From RUG563 sp964549135 (GTDB lineage: Bacteria > Bacillota > Clostridia > Christensenellales > Aristaeellaceae), in contig CAZJUJ010000004.1 of the NCBI GenBank assembly GCA_964549135.1, positions 13,454 to 77,453 on the forward strand: a stretch of DNA of 64,000 nt, written 5' to 3'. Below, piece by piece: positions 1 to 8,152 of the stretch. A program made the translations under genes and the position numbers. The notes beneath the pieces are model-generated. The model ran no database searches. It was not told where the DNA came from and saw only the letters and a program-made list of their open reading frames with translations. Every line of letters starts with the position of its first letter. Position 1 is the stretch's first letter.

Positions 1-2
1 GC

Positions 3-842
3 AATGTCAAGGATATTTTTGAGGCCGATGATCTGACCATCGCCAATTTTGAAGGCGTGCTGGCGAATGATTATTCCATCCCCTCCAATAAGCGGGATAA
101 CAGCTATCTTTTCCTGGCCCCCACCAGCTATGTAGAGGCGCTGACCCAGAACAGCGTGGAGGCCGTCACCATGGAAAATAACCATGTGGGCGATTTCGGG
201 GATGACGGCATCGCCTCCACCATCCAAACCATGGAGGAGGCCGGCGTGGTCTGGAGCAATAAGGAAAATATGGGCGTGTATGAAACCCAGGGCGTGCGCA
301 TCGCCATGCTTGCCTATCAGACCCTCAATCAGCCCATCTCCTCGGAGGAATTAAAGCATGTGGTGGATGCGGATATTCAGGCCGCCAGGGCCACCTGCGA
401 TCTGGTGATCGTTTCCTTCCATTGGGGCAATGAATTGGATTATGCCCCCCGGGATAATCAGATCATGCTGGGCCGCGCCGCCATTGATTCCGGGGCCGAT
501 CTGGTGCTGGGGCATCATAGCCATCGCATCAATCCCATCGAGGAATATAACGGCAAATATATCGTCTATTCCCTGGCCAATTGCTCCTTTGCGGGCAATA
601 ATAAGCCCAGCGATATGTTCACCTTCATTTTCCAGACCCGCTTTAAGATCAAGGACGGCGAAATTCTCTCCAATTCCTTCCGCATCATTCCCTGCCGCAT
701 TTCTTCCCGAAAGGATTATAACGATTTCGCCATTACGCCCCTGACCGAGCAAAGCAATATCGATACCGTGCTTTCCACCCTGCAGAAGCATGGCAAGAAT
801 CTCACCTATCATGTAAGCTCCTATCCCATGGAATGGCAATAA
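3..842 (+). CDS. CapA-family metallophosphatase-fold protein, 5' end outside window
   Basis: This is the C-terminal part of a CapA/PgsA-type protein (PF09587 fold), the family linked to poly-gamma-glutamate or capsule synthesis and related to calcineurin-like phosphatases. The frame is open from the first bases of the window, so the start lies upstream. Family motifs are visible in order: ANFEG, the metal-site motif ENNHVGDFG, SFHWGNE, and GHHSHRINPIE. The last ~60 residues are a small C-terminal beta region. A second CapA domain lies at 4053-5975 on the other strand, so the region is rich in this fold. The substrate is unknown. The assignment to the family is firm, the exact function is not. 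Confidence 0.9.
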   Translation, partial: NVKDIFEADDLTIANFEGVLANDYSIPSNKRDNSYLFLAPTSYVEALTQNSVEAVTMENNHVGDFGDDGIASTIQTMEEAGVVWSNKENMGVYETQGVRIAMLAYQTLNQPISSEELKHVVDADIQAARATCDLVIVSFHWGNELDYAPRDNQIMLGRAAIDSGADLVLGHHSHRINPIEEYNGKYIVYSLANCSFAGNNKPSDMFTFIFQTRFKIKDGEILSNSFRIIPCRISSRKDYNDFAITPLTEQSNIDTVLSTLQKHGKNLTYHVSSYPMEWQ

Positions 843-875
843 TCCCCCACGAAAGAAAGCACCGCAAAGGATGAT

Positions 876-1841
876 GTGGCTGTGCATGCCAGAATAATGC
901 TGCTGCCCGCAAGCGCGCCCGGCGAAAAGCTGTGCGGCTTTGCCGAGCAGATTCTTACCGAGGTTTCCGCCGCCTTTCAGCATAGCTTTTCGCTGATGCG
1001 GGGAAAAATCGGCGAAAAATCCCTGGCCGCCCGTCAGGAGGCGCTGACGGAGGAAACGGCGGATGCCTGTCTCAAATGCCAGGCGGTGCTGCTCTGCGAC
1101 GCCGAATGCCCCGGGGCCCAGGCGCTTTATGACGCCCTGGATCTGCCGCTTCGCATCCGCTCCTTCTGCGTGCCGGATGCCCTGTGCGGCCGCCATGAGG
1201 CCCCTGTTTCCCTCTGGCTGGCCCAGGCGCTCTCCATCGATGATGATACCCTGCGCCGCGCCGCCCATTCCGCCCTCCTGTTTGCCCAGGAGATGGATAT
1301 CCCCTTTTCCCATGTGCCCCCTGCCGGGGCGTCCAGGGAGAATTGGGAGGAAATCCTCCGGGAAAAAAGCGCCGCCTTCCCCGCCGTTTCGGCTGCCGCC
1401 CTTTCCGCACCGGATGCAGCCGCCGCGCTGGTTTCCGCCCCCAATCAATTGGGGCTGTTCTTCTGCCCGCCCTATGCCGGGGGCATCCTGCATGCCGCCG
1501 CCACCGCTCTTTGCAATTATCCCGCCATGATGCATGACGCCGCCTTTGACGAGGAAATCGGCGTGTATGCGCCCTATATCCCGAAAGATCAGCAGCCGGA
1601 GGACTGCGCGCCCTTCGCCGTTGCCCTGTCGGTCGGGGCGATGCTGCGCTATTCGCTGCATCTTTTGCGGGAGGCCGGCTGCGTGGAGGCCGCCGTCAAT
1701 AATGTGCTTTCCTCCGGCTGGCGCACCCCCTCCTCCCATGGCGCAGACGGCACGCAGAAAACCGGCCAGGAATTGGTTGATCTCATCTGCGAGCAGATTT
1801 CCGTTGCCGGGGAACTGATGGGCAAGGCCGGCATTACCTGA
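876..1841 (+). CDS. Degenerate isopropylmalate/isocitrate dehydrogenase-like protein
   Basis: The 321-residue product has the layout of 3-isopropylmalate dehydrogenase (LeuB): an N-terminal segment ARIMLLPASAPGEKL where LeuB has the PGDGIGPE loop, a central segment matching the TENMFGDILSD region (here FFCPPYAGGILHAAAT), and a C-terminus LRYSLHLLREAG then WRTPSS, as in the LeuB tail. The catalytic arginines, lysine and metal-binding aspartates of the family are not seen where expected, so activity is doubtful. The start is GTG 876 behind AAAGGATG, 33 bases after the CapA gene, so the two are probably cotranscribed. I infer a structural or regulatory paralogue. A diverged oxidoreductase is possible. 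Confidence 0.6.
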   Translation: MAVHARIMLLPASAPGEKLCGFAEQILTEVSAAFQHSFSLMRGKIGEKSLAARQEALTEETADACLKCQAVLLCDAECPGAQALYDALDLPLRIRSFCVPDALCGRHEAPVSLWLAQALSIDDDTLRRAAHSALLFAQEMDIPFSHVPPAGASRENWEEILREKSAAFPAVSAAALSAPDAAAALVSAPNQLGLFFCPPYAGGILHAAATALCNYPAMMHDAAFDEEIGVYAPYIPKDQQPEDCAPFAVALSVGAMLRYSLHLLREAGCVEAAVNNVLSSGWRTPSSHGADGTQKTGQELVDLICEQISVAGELMGKAGIT

Positions 1842-1849
1842 CCCCCCTG

Positions 1850-2010
1850 CCTCATCCCCACACCCAAACCGCGTTCCTTTCCGGTATCTAAACCATCATT
1901 CAACTCCCGTATCCAAACCGGCATTTCATCACCTATCCAAACTACCGTTCCATCCTTTATCAAGTCTGGCGTTCCATCCCCTATCCAAACCGACACCTCA
2001 TTTCCGCGTC
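1850..2010. repeat. Degenerate ~25-bp tandem repeats
   Basis: The 339-base gap after the LeuB-like gene contains about five imperfect units of 24-26 bases sharing a CCTATCCAAAC core followed by TTCCATC-like ends (for example near 1886, 1911, 1936, 1960 and 1984). No open frame of note crosses it on the coding pattern of the genome. It resembles, loosely, the 28-bp repeats near 39.8 kb. Confidence 0.5.
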
Positions 2011-2033
2011 CAATCTCCCGCGCTACGCATACG

Positions 2034-2074
2034 AAAAAGGCCTTTCCCTGTTTTTAGCAGAGAAAGACCTTTTT
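2034..2074. terminator. Bidirectional rho-independent terminator
   Basis: Arms AAAAAGGCCTTTC (2034-2046) and GAAAGACCTTTTT (2062-2074) pair with one mismatch and give a T-run on both strands. It sits between the forward CapA/LeuB-like pair and the reverse envelope cluster that ends at 2181, so it can serve both. Confidence 0.75.
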
Positions 2075-2180
2075 GCTGTTCAAACCGATATCGTCCGCCC
2101 ATCATTTCCCTGGGGCGAATGCAATCATTGCGGGGGCTGATGAGGGAAAAAGCGCCCTCCAGCAATATTTTCCCGTCCCG

Positions 2181-3134
2181 CTATTTCTTCATCACGATCT
2201 GATACGCCGTGCAGCCGATGCCGATGCAGCAGGCGGCCATCACGCTATAGCAGGCCCAGACGGGGATCACCGCCGATTTATCAATCGCAAATTCCATCCA
2301 GATGCTGATGCCGATGCAGAGCAGGAAAATCCCGAAGCAGGCGGCCATGCGTGCGGGCGGCATCCGCCTGTCCCGGGGCCGCCGAAGCCATGGGATCAGC
2401 GCCGCCAGCATAAGCCCTGCCAGCACCAGCACCGCCGTCAGCTGGCTCACCCGCACAAACAGCCACCGGAGAAAATTATCCCGCCGCAGGCTTTCCAATA
2501 AAATCTGGCAGGTGCAATAGAGGATCAGGAATACCCTGGCCTCCTCCCCTGCCGCTCCGCGCTTTTTCAGCATAAGCACCAGGAAAATGGCCAGCGCCGC
2601 CGCGCCCTCCAGCAGGAAAATGGCCCAATACCATTCCCCGTATTCATTGCATACCGCAAAGGGAAAACGCCAGAAGGCCTCGTTTTCCACATACATGCCA
2701 ATGCCCTCGCCGCTGAAAAACTCCGCAAAGCGGCAAAGGGCAATGGTCAGCGCCCCGGGGGCCGCCAGGGCATCCAGGATCGCCGCGCATTTCTGCCCGG
2801 TGATTTTCGCAGTCATCAGGGCGGCCAGCGCCGCGCCCCCCGCCGCGCCCCAGAGGGCATAGCCCCCGTCAAAGAGGCGCAGCATATTTCCCGCGCCGAT
2901 TTCCAGATAAAAGCTGATCCGGGCCAGGCAATAGAAAGCCCGTGCGCCGAGCAGGCCCAGGGGCAGCGAAAGCATGGCGAAAATCCCGGCGGTATCCGCC
3001 TTGAGCCCCCGCCTTTTCTGCTCCCGCCCAAGCAGCCATAGGCCCAGCGCCAGCGAAAGCACAACGCACAGGGCATAGGCCGTCACCGGCCTGCCAAAGA
3101 TCGTAAAGAGCGTATAGCGAGCCATCGTTTCCAT
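2181..3134 (-). CDS. Lgt-like membrane protein with altered catalytic residues
   Basis: A 317-residue polytopic membrane protein related to prolipoprotein diacylglyceryl transferase. The Lgt signature region is recognisable: GGYALWGAAGGA corresponds to the family GxxFHGGLxGG segment, and CRFAEFFSGEG to GRIGNFxNGE. The family histidine of the first motif (His103 in E. coli) is Trp here, and the Asn of the second (Asn146) is Glu, while the Arg is kept. Normal lipoprotein acyl-transfer is therefore doubtful. About seven to eight hydrophobic segments are visible. It ends a four-gene reverse run, starting 12 bases after the glycosidase stop behind AAGGGG. A paralogue with another lipid or glycan role is possible. 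Confidence 0.7.
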   Translation of the reverse strand: METMARYTLFTIFGRPVTAYALCVVLSLALGLWLLGREQKRRGLKADTAGIFAMLSLPLGLLGARAFYCLARISFYLEIGAGNMLRLFDGGYALWGAAGGAALAALMTAKITGQKCAAILDALAAPGALTIALCRFAEFFSGEGIGMYVENEAFWRFPFAVCNEYGEWYWAIFLLEGAAALAIFLVLMLKKRGAAGEEARVFLILYCTCQILLESLRRDNFLRWLFVRVSQLTAVLVLAGLMLAALIPWLRRPRDRRMPPARMAACFGIFLLCIGISIWMEFAIDKSAVIPVWACYSVMAACCIGIGCTAYQIVMKK

Positions 3135-3146
3135 CTGGATTTCCCC

Positions 3147-4034
3147 TTAATCAGGCTGATAGGCGCAGGCAAAATAGAGAATATCGCAAAGGGGCCGCCG
3201 CTTGGGATTATTGGGCGAATTGATCTTGTCATTCTGGAAGACCATGGTGGTGGAGGAGCCGCCATCCAGATTATAGGCGTTCTGCACGCCCTCAAAGGAG
3301 GCAACCAATTCGGAAAACTGCTCCAGATTCATGCCAACAGAGCCGGGATCCTCCGGCCCCTCGGCGGCGATGCACAGGTATTCCAGCGGCCCAACCTGGG
3401 CCAGGCACATCCGCTGGGCCGATTTCAGGGCGGCGTTATCCATATCCACATAGCCGGTCTGGCGCACGCCATCGATGACCAGCCCCGGGCCAAAGGTATA
3501 GCCGTTAATGACCGTTCCATCAAAGGCCTCGATATCCGCATTGGTGGCATTCTTGAAAATATGCAGATCGCCCTTATCATCAATGATCAGCACATCATAA
3601 TCCCCATTGCATTTGGTGCGGTATACCTTGCCCTGCCGCGCCACATAGCCCACCCCATTACGGGCGGAGAAAAAATCGCCGTTGATGGCCAGCACCGCAT
3701 TGACCCGCTTGGCCATGGAGGTGCCCATCAGGGTGGAGGGGGAATAATAGCTCTGGGCCATGGCCGAGCGGAGCTGGCTGGCGCCTGCAATTTTCACATG
3801 GGCCACCACATAATTGGTATCGTAGATGCGGCCCTTTTCGATCTTGACGGAAATGGAGGGATCCTCATATTCCCATTCGCCGGTATAGCCCTCCGGAAGG
3901 GGCTTGAGCCCCGCCTTGGCATCCAGCGCCAGCTCCGTCACCTCGGCCTGGGCGATAATCGTGCCCGAGGGCACCAGCACCAGCAGCATCAGCAGCATCA
4001 GCACAATCAGCAGCGTCCTGATCGTTTTTTTCAT
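3147..4034 (-). CDS. Secreted phosphodiester glycosidase (NAGPA domain) family protein
   Basis: The 295-residue product begins with a signal peptide or single anchor (residues 1-30) and then carries the NAGPA fold (PF09992), known from the enzyme that removes GlcNAc from phosphodiester-linked glycans and from bacterial exopolysaccharide proteins. Motifs seen are AINGDFFS, GPGLVIDG and the typical C-terminal LDGGSSTTMV. It lies 18 bases after the CapA fusion gene and 12 bases before the Lgt-like gene, with a strong Shine-Dalgarno AAGGAGG, so it belongs to one operon. It probably acts outside the cell on wall or surface glycans; the substrate is unknown. Confidence 0.85.
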   Translation of the reverse strand: MKKTIRTLLIVLMLLMLLVLVPSGTIIAQAEVTELALDAKAGLKPLPEGYTGEWEYEDPSISVKIEKGRIYDTNYVVAHVKIAGASQLRSAMAQSYYSPSTLMGTSMAKRVNAVLAINGDFFSARNGVGYVARQGKVYRTKCNGDYDVLIIDDKGDLHIFKNATNADIEAFDGTVINGYTFGPGLVIDGVRQTGYVDMDNAALKSAQRMCLAQVGPLEYLCIAAEGPEDPGSVGMNLEQFSELVASFEGVQNAYNLDGGSSTTMVFQNDKINSPNNPKRRPLCDILYFACAYQPD

Positions 4035-4052
4035 CTTTCTTCCTCCTTGGCC

Positions 4053-5975
4053 TCAGGGCAGCATCTGCCCGTTTTCAAATTGGATGATTCCCGTCTCCAG
4101 GAAGGATGCCGGGGGATTTTCGCAGTTTTTGTATTCCTTGCTAAAGGTCAGCTTCTCCAGAATCTCTCTCCGCTCCGCCGCATCCGTCACCTCATAGGGG
4201 CGGTAATCGGGGCTGCCCTGGGTCTTGCAGGGGATAACCTGCATCTGCCTGAGCTGCACCTGACCGTCAGTTTTCTCATAGGTCAGCTGGAAAATGCCGG
4301 TAGACGGATCGACAGCCGACATGGTGCCGAAGGTAAAATTGCCGGTGGAATAGAGGATGGGCTTGCCCATATAGAACTGAATGGGCTGAATCACATGGGG
4401 ATGATGCCCCCAGATCACATCCGCCCCGGCCTTAATGACCTCCCTGGCGTAAGCCATCTGCCAGGATTCGGGGGTCATATGGGTTTCTCTCCCCCAGTGC
4501 AGGCTTACCACCACCAGATCGCAGCCCTCATTTTCCTTGAGTTTCTTAATCCGGCTGGCAATCTTTTTCTGATCCGAATCCTGGGGATAGCTGAAGCCGA
4601 TAAAGCCGATGCGGATATCGCCCACATCCTGAATTCCCAGATCGTCATAGCCGTTTTCCCGCCCGGGATAGACCGAGCCAAACCGGGCGATGCCCGCCGC
4701 ATCCAGGCATTCGATGCTGTCCTGATAGCCGGTCTGCATAAAATCCATGCAGTGGTTGTTGACGGTATTGACCATCTCCACGCTGCCCTCCAGCAGGATC
4801 TGCACATGATCGGGATCTGCCGTCAGGTTATACATCTTGTCCGTATGCTTGGTGCGGTTGGTGAATACCACCTCCAGATTGGCGATGGTCAGATCATCCG
4901 CCGCCAGATAATCCTTAACCAGGGAAAAGGGCCAGGCATAGCCCTTGGCATCGATGGTGGTATGATAGGAGGAATCGGCCTTCTTATACTGCTCGGAATC
5001 GCCGATGCTGCAATCCCCCACAAAGGAAAGGGTAATCCCGCTCTTCTCCTTTTCCGGCGCTTCCGTGGGCCGGGGAATATCCGTAGGCACGGGGGTTTCC
5101 GCCGCGGGGATTATTTCCGTTTGAGGAATAGTCACAATTGCGGCCTCTGCCGCCGGGGCAGCCGTCTGCGGCAGCGCAGATGGGGCGTTCGTCGCCGGCA
5201 CAGCGGCGGGGGCGGGCGTTTCCGCTTCCCCGGTATAAACCAGCGTAAAGGGATCATCCTTGGCGCCGCTGCCGCCCGAAATGGCCACCCGGCTCAGATC
5301 CAGCCGCACGGAAAGCCGCAAGCCCACGTTTACCCGGGTATACGCACCCCAGCTGAGATGACCGTTATAGCCGATCAACTGCAGCTTGTAATCCTCCGGA
5401 TCCTTGATGGTAGCCGCCCAGTAGGGGCTTTTGTTGATGCTGCGATCCACATAGAGATTGCGCTGCTTGATGCAGTAGGGCGTGCCCACCGCCTGGCGGG
5501 ATTTCTGCTCATTCCACATATTGGCGGAAAAGCCGTAATCCGTGGTCAGAAACTGCTCGCTGGTAAGAATGAATACCCGCCCGCCGTTTTCCGGGATCAG
5601 CGCGCCGGTAATATCTGCATCGCCAAAGAGACGGGAAACCATTTCCGTATCCAGCCAGGGGCAAAGATCGCTTTCCTCATACTGGCTGATGCGGCGATAG
5701 GTGCGGTTTTCGATCACCTTCTGATCGGTTTCAAAGATGGCCTGCTGGGTATCGATAATGTATTCGGTCAGCATCAGGGCAGTGCCATCCTCAATGCCCA
5801 GCACCCGCCAAAGCACCGGCGCCTCGGCCCCATCCTTTTCGTAGGGATATTCCCCCAGCAGCACATACTGGTATCCCTTTCCCTTTTCGTAGCCGCGAAG
5901 CGCCGTCTCCGCCGGGGCGGAAAGGGGCAGAAGCAGCATCAGCAGCGCCAAGAGCGCCAAGAGCATTTTTTTCAC
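4053..5975 (-). CDS. Secreted DUF6273-like plus CapA fusion protein
   Basis: The 640-residue protein has a signal peptide, an N-terminal domain (about residues 35-240) with the pattern of DUF6273-type repeats (PVLWRVLGIEDG, ALMLTEYIID, CPWLDTEMVSRLF), an Ala/Pro/Thr linker (about 250-310), and a C-terminal CapA metallophosphatase-fold domain with NNHCMDF, SLHWGRE and GHHPHVIQPI. I chose the GTG at 5975, six bases after AAGGAGG. An upstream ATG at 6008 overlaps the -10 box of a consensus promoter and cannot be the start. It is the first gene of the envelope cluster. The domain pairing suggests a surface polysaccharide or wall function. Confidence 0.85.
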   Translation of the reverse strand: MKKMLLALLALLMLLLPLSAPAETALRGYEKGKGYQYVLLGEYPYEKDGAEAPVLWRVLGIEDGTALMLTEYIIDTQQAIFETDQKVIENRTYRRISQYEESDLCPWLDTEMVSRLFGDADITGALIPENGGRVFILTSEQFLTTDYGFSANMWNEQKSRQAVGTPYCIKQRNLYVDRSINKSPYWAATIKDPEDYKLQLIGYNGHLSWGAYTRVNVGLRLSVRLDLSRVAISGGSGAKDDPFTLVYTGEAETPAPAAVPATNAPSALPQTAAPAAEAAIVTIPQTEIIPAAETPVPTDIPRPTEAPEKEKSGITLSFVGDCSIGDSEQYKKADSSYHTTIDAKGYAWPFSLVKDYLAADDLTIANLEVVFTNRTKHTDKMYNLTADPDHVQILLEGSVEMVNTVNNHCMDFMQTGYQDSIECLDAAGIARFGSVYPGRENGYDDLGIQDVGDIRIGFIGFSYPQDSDQKKIASRIKKLKENEGCDLVVVSLHWGRETHMTPESWQMAYAREVIKAGADVIWGHHPHVIQPIQFYMGKPILYSTGNFTFGTMSAVDPSTGIFQLTYEKTDGQVQLRQMQVIPCKTQGSPDYRPYEVTDAAERREILEKLTFSKEYKNCENPPASFLETGIIQFENGQMLP

Positions 5976-5997
5976 GGGCGACCTCCTTAAAAATTGC

Positions 5998-6030
5998 ATC
6001 CATTTCATTATATATTTATTTCAAATGGAT
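5998..6030. promoter_or_regulatory. Inverted repeat flanking the -10 box, operator candidate
   Basis: ATCCATTT (5998-6005) and AAATGGAT (6023-6030) form a perfect 8-bp dyad with the -10 box and spacer of the promoter at 6007-6035 in its loop. This is where a repressor dimer would block RNA polymerase. No regulator gene is adjacent. Confidence 0.45.
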
Positions 6031-6035
6031 GTCAA
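6007..6035 (-). promoter_or_regulatory. Perfect sigma-A promoter for the CapA/glycosidase/Lgt-like operon
   Basis: On the reverse strand TTGACA (6035-6030) and TATAAT (6012-6007) are separated by 17 bases. Transcription would begin near 6000, 25 bases before the GTG start. The -35 box overlaps the last codons of the RluA gene. Confidence 0.9.
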
Positions 6036-6919
6036 TTCAAAAGGCGGCGGATTTCCTCCGGCAGGGCGGATTGGATGCAGATTTCCCTGCCGGAAATCGG
6101 ATGCTGAAAGGAAAGCAGGCAGGCATGCAGGGCGAAGCGCCCGGGGAGGGCGTCATGGGGCGTGCCATAGAGATAATCCCCCAGAATGGGGCAGCTCAGG
6201 GCGCTCAGATGCACCCGGATCTGATGGGTGCGCCCCGTTTCCAGCCTTAGCCGCACCAGGGAAAGGCCGTTTTTTTCCTCCTCCACCCGGTAATGGGTCA
6301 CGGCCTCCTTGCCGTCCGGGCAGATTTCCCGCTTGCTTCCCGGCCCGGTTTTGCCGATGGGCAGGGCGATGATCCCCTCCTTTTCCGGCAAATGCCCCAG
6401 GCACAGGGCCTCATATTCCCGGATAAAGGCCGGGGTATGCAGCCGCTTCTGCAATAGCTGCTGGGCATGGGCATTCCGCGCCACCGCCATCAGCCCGCTG
6501 GTGCCCTTATCCAGGCGATTGACCGGGCGAAATACATAATCTTTGGGGCAGGAAAGATAGGCATACAGCCCGTTTTCCAGCGTCGGCCCCTCCTGATGCA
6601 CGGAGCAGAGGGTGGGCAGCGGCGCGGGCTTATCGATGATGAAATAATCCTCATCCTCATAGGCGATGGAAAGGGGCACGTCATGGGGGATCATCTCCGC
6701 CCCCGTATCGGTAAGCACTGCGGAAAGAATCTGCCCGGCATGCACCCGCACATCGGCATGCACATTTTTCTCATCCAGAAAAATGCCGCCGCTGAATTTC
6801 AGGCGGGTAAACTGGGTATAGGAAAGCTGCATTTCATTCCGGGCGATGGATTTTACCGTCCGCCCCTCCTCCTCTGGGCGGATCAGATGCTCGATGCGGC
6901 GCAAGAAATTCTCCTCCAT
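6032..6919 (-). CDS. RluA-family 23S/tRNA pseudouridine synthase
   Basis: The product has an S4-like N-terminal RNA-binding region (about residues 5-75, including SYTQFTRLKFSGGIF) and the pseudouridine synthase core with the catalytic motif NRLDKGTSGL, whose Asp attacks the target uridine, followed by GRTHQIRVHL. Length fits the RluA/RluD class. The start is uncertain: ATG 6919 gives 295 residues but has no clear Shine-Dalgarno, and an in-frame GTG at 6955 lies inside a hairpin. I prefer ATG 6919. The target site in RNA cannot be told from sequence. Confidence 0.9.
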   Translation of the reverse strand: MEENFLRRIEHLIRPEEEGRTVKSIARNEMQLSYTQFTRLKFSGGIFLDEKNVHADVRVHAGQILSAVLTDTGAEMIPHDVPLSIAYEDEDYFIIDKPAPLPTLCSVHQEGPTLENGLYAYLSCPKDYVFRPVNRLDKGTSGLMAVARNAHAQQLLQKRLHTPAFIREYEALCLGHLPEKEGIIALPIGKTGPGSKREICPDGKEAVTHYRVEEEKNGLSLVRLRLETGRTHQIRVHLSALSCPILGDYLYGTPHDALPGRFALHACLLSFQHPISGREICIQSALPEEIRRLLN

Positions 6920-6924
6920 CTTTT

Positions 6925-6960
6925 GAAAAAGTCGCGTGCCCCACAAGGGAGACACGCGGC
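6925..6960 (-). terminator. Hairpin with T-run between secreted protein and RluA genes
   Basis: Read on the reverse strand, CGCGTG pairs with CACGCG around an inner CCC/GGG stem and is followed by ACTTTTTC. It would end transcription of the gene at 6983-7903, but the RluA start lies only a few bases further, so it could instead act as an attenuator. Confidence 0.5.
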
Positions 6961-6982
6961 GGCAGAAGCAATTCGTTTTTTC

Positions 6983-7903
6983 TTAATCCATGATGCCAAT
7001 CATCTGCTGCCTGAGGGCGGCCCGCTCGGGCAGATTGATCCAGAACCGGGTCAGCTTCCGGCTGTTGGTCACATAATCCCGGAAATTCACCCGGTTGCGC
7101 ACAAAGAGAAGCACGTTGGTATCCCCGTTCAGATCATTGGCAATGCTGATATCCTGACCAAAGCGGAAGCCCAGATCATCCATGGTTTCGGGCTCCACAT
7201 TTTTCACGCTGGCCAGATCGGAAAAGAACGTGAAATATTCGGATACGGTTTCGGTGTTCCCGCCCTCATCGGCGCAGAAATTCTCATAGGTCACCCGCAC
7301 CGTATCGCCGTTTACATCCACATATACTTCGCCGATAACATATACGCTGCCCGCCACATATTCAAATACCTGGCGGCCCGATCTGCTCAGATCGATGGGC
7401 GTAAACATATACCATTTGTCCGTCAGCCCCGGCTTGATTTCCCGGAACTGGGGGCCGAAGCTACAGGCGGTATTGTTGGGATACCAGGTGGCCCTTTCCA
7501 CGCAGACGGTGCTTCCGTCCTCATCCAAACGATAATAGAGATTGTAGGTATAGGTTTTCCCATCCATTTCAAAGGCGGCCTTCATGCGCTTGACGGGCTT
7601 GGAATAGCTGAGCCCCGTCTTGTCATAGGGAACAGACCAGGTGATTTCCTGCCCGGCGGCAATGCCATAGCGGGTTTCGGTATAGGCCGCGCTTCCGGTG
7701 CGGGTATCGGTCAGGGTAAATACGATTTTCCCGCTCCTGGTGCTTGCCACCTTGGTTTTCAGCGCGTTTTCGCTGCCGCCCTGGCTCAATTCCCGGGTGC
7801 CAAGGAAAGAGATCGTCAGGGGCTTTTCCTCTGCAACGCAGACCATGGGCAGCATGAGCGCTGCCAGCAGCAGCATAATCAGTAAGGAACGCAAGGCTTT
7901 CAT
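6983..7903 (-). CDS. Secreted protein of unknown function
   Basis: The 306-residue product begins with a clear signal peptide (MKALRSLLIMLLLAALMLPM, then VCVAEEKP). The rest is a mixed beta-rich soluble protein with repeated aromatic-charged strands and no motif I recognise. I chose ATG 7903 because GAAGGAG lies 11 bases upstream, and the longer frame would overlap the promoter at 7946. It is probably monocistronic, with its own promoter and a terminator-like hairpin downstream. Export to the outside or the wall is inferred from the signal peptide only. Confidence 0.75.
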   Translation of the reverse strand: MKALRSLLIMLLLAALMLPMVCVAEEKPLTISFLGTRELSQGGSENALKTKVASTRSGKIVFTLTDTRTGSAAYTETRYGIAAGQEITWSVPYDKTGLSYSKPVKRMKAAFEMDGKTYTYNLYYRLDEDGSTVCVERATWYPNNTACSFGPQFREIKPGLTDKWYMFTPIDLSRSGRQVFEYVAGSVYVIGEVYVDVNGDTVRVTYENFCADEGGNTETVSEYFTFFSDLASVKNVEPETMDDLGFRFGQDISIANDLNGDTNVLLFVRNRVNFRDYVTNSRKLTRFWINLPERAALRQQMIGIMD

Positions 7904-7945
7904 TTCTTTCTTCACTCCTTCTATTTCGGCTCTCCTGCGAAAACC

Positions 7946-7974
7946 ATTATACATAATAATAGACGGAAAAGCAA
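7946..7974 (-). promoter_or_regulatory. Sigma-A promoter for the secreted protein gene
   Basis: Reverse-strand TTGCTT (7974-7969), a 17-base spacer and TATAAT (7951-7946). The predicted transcript begins about 35 bases before the ATG. Confidence 0.75.
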
Positions 7975-8089
7975 ACCCTTTCGTTTCCTTTTTTCGGCGC
8001 GCCTCTCAAAATTTACAATTCATCTTTGCGTTCTGCCCATTTTCAGGCCGCAATATCTATGCATTAATTGTGAAATTCGGTCACCCGTA

Positions 8090-8118
8090 TTGACATTGTA
8101 TGATTTGGGATATAGAAT
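8090..8118 (+). promoter_or_regulatory. Sigma-A promoter for the araC-mrnC-thyX-rlmB-sigH operon
   Basis: TTGACA (8090-8095), 17-base spacer, TAGAAT (8113-8118). It is back to back with the reverse promoter at 7946-7974, with about 115 AT-rich bases between them. Confidence 0.85.
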
Positions 8119-8152
8119 AAGGAGGTACTCAGGAAAATGGAGGATGAAGACA

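Noticed and set aside
3561..5990. Long forward open frame of 809 codons opposite the CapA fusion and glycosidase genes
   Set aside because: It is antisense to two well-supported secreted proteins with clear domains, and its composition (His/Gly/Ile-rich) is what GAT/GCC-biased genes give on the other strand. The same holds for the frames at 351-1739 (-), 15956-18043 (+), 25337-27241 (+), 31392-32954 (-), 37424-39325 (+), 47896-49512 (+), 54185-55768 (+) and 58329-59942 (+).
7975..8089. Riboswitch or T-box in the divergent region before araC
   Set aside because: The region is AT-rich and upstream of the promoter, not in a leader, and no conserved riboswitch motif was recognised.
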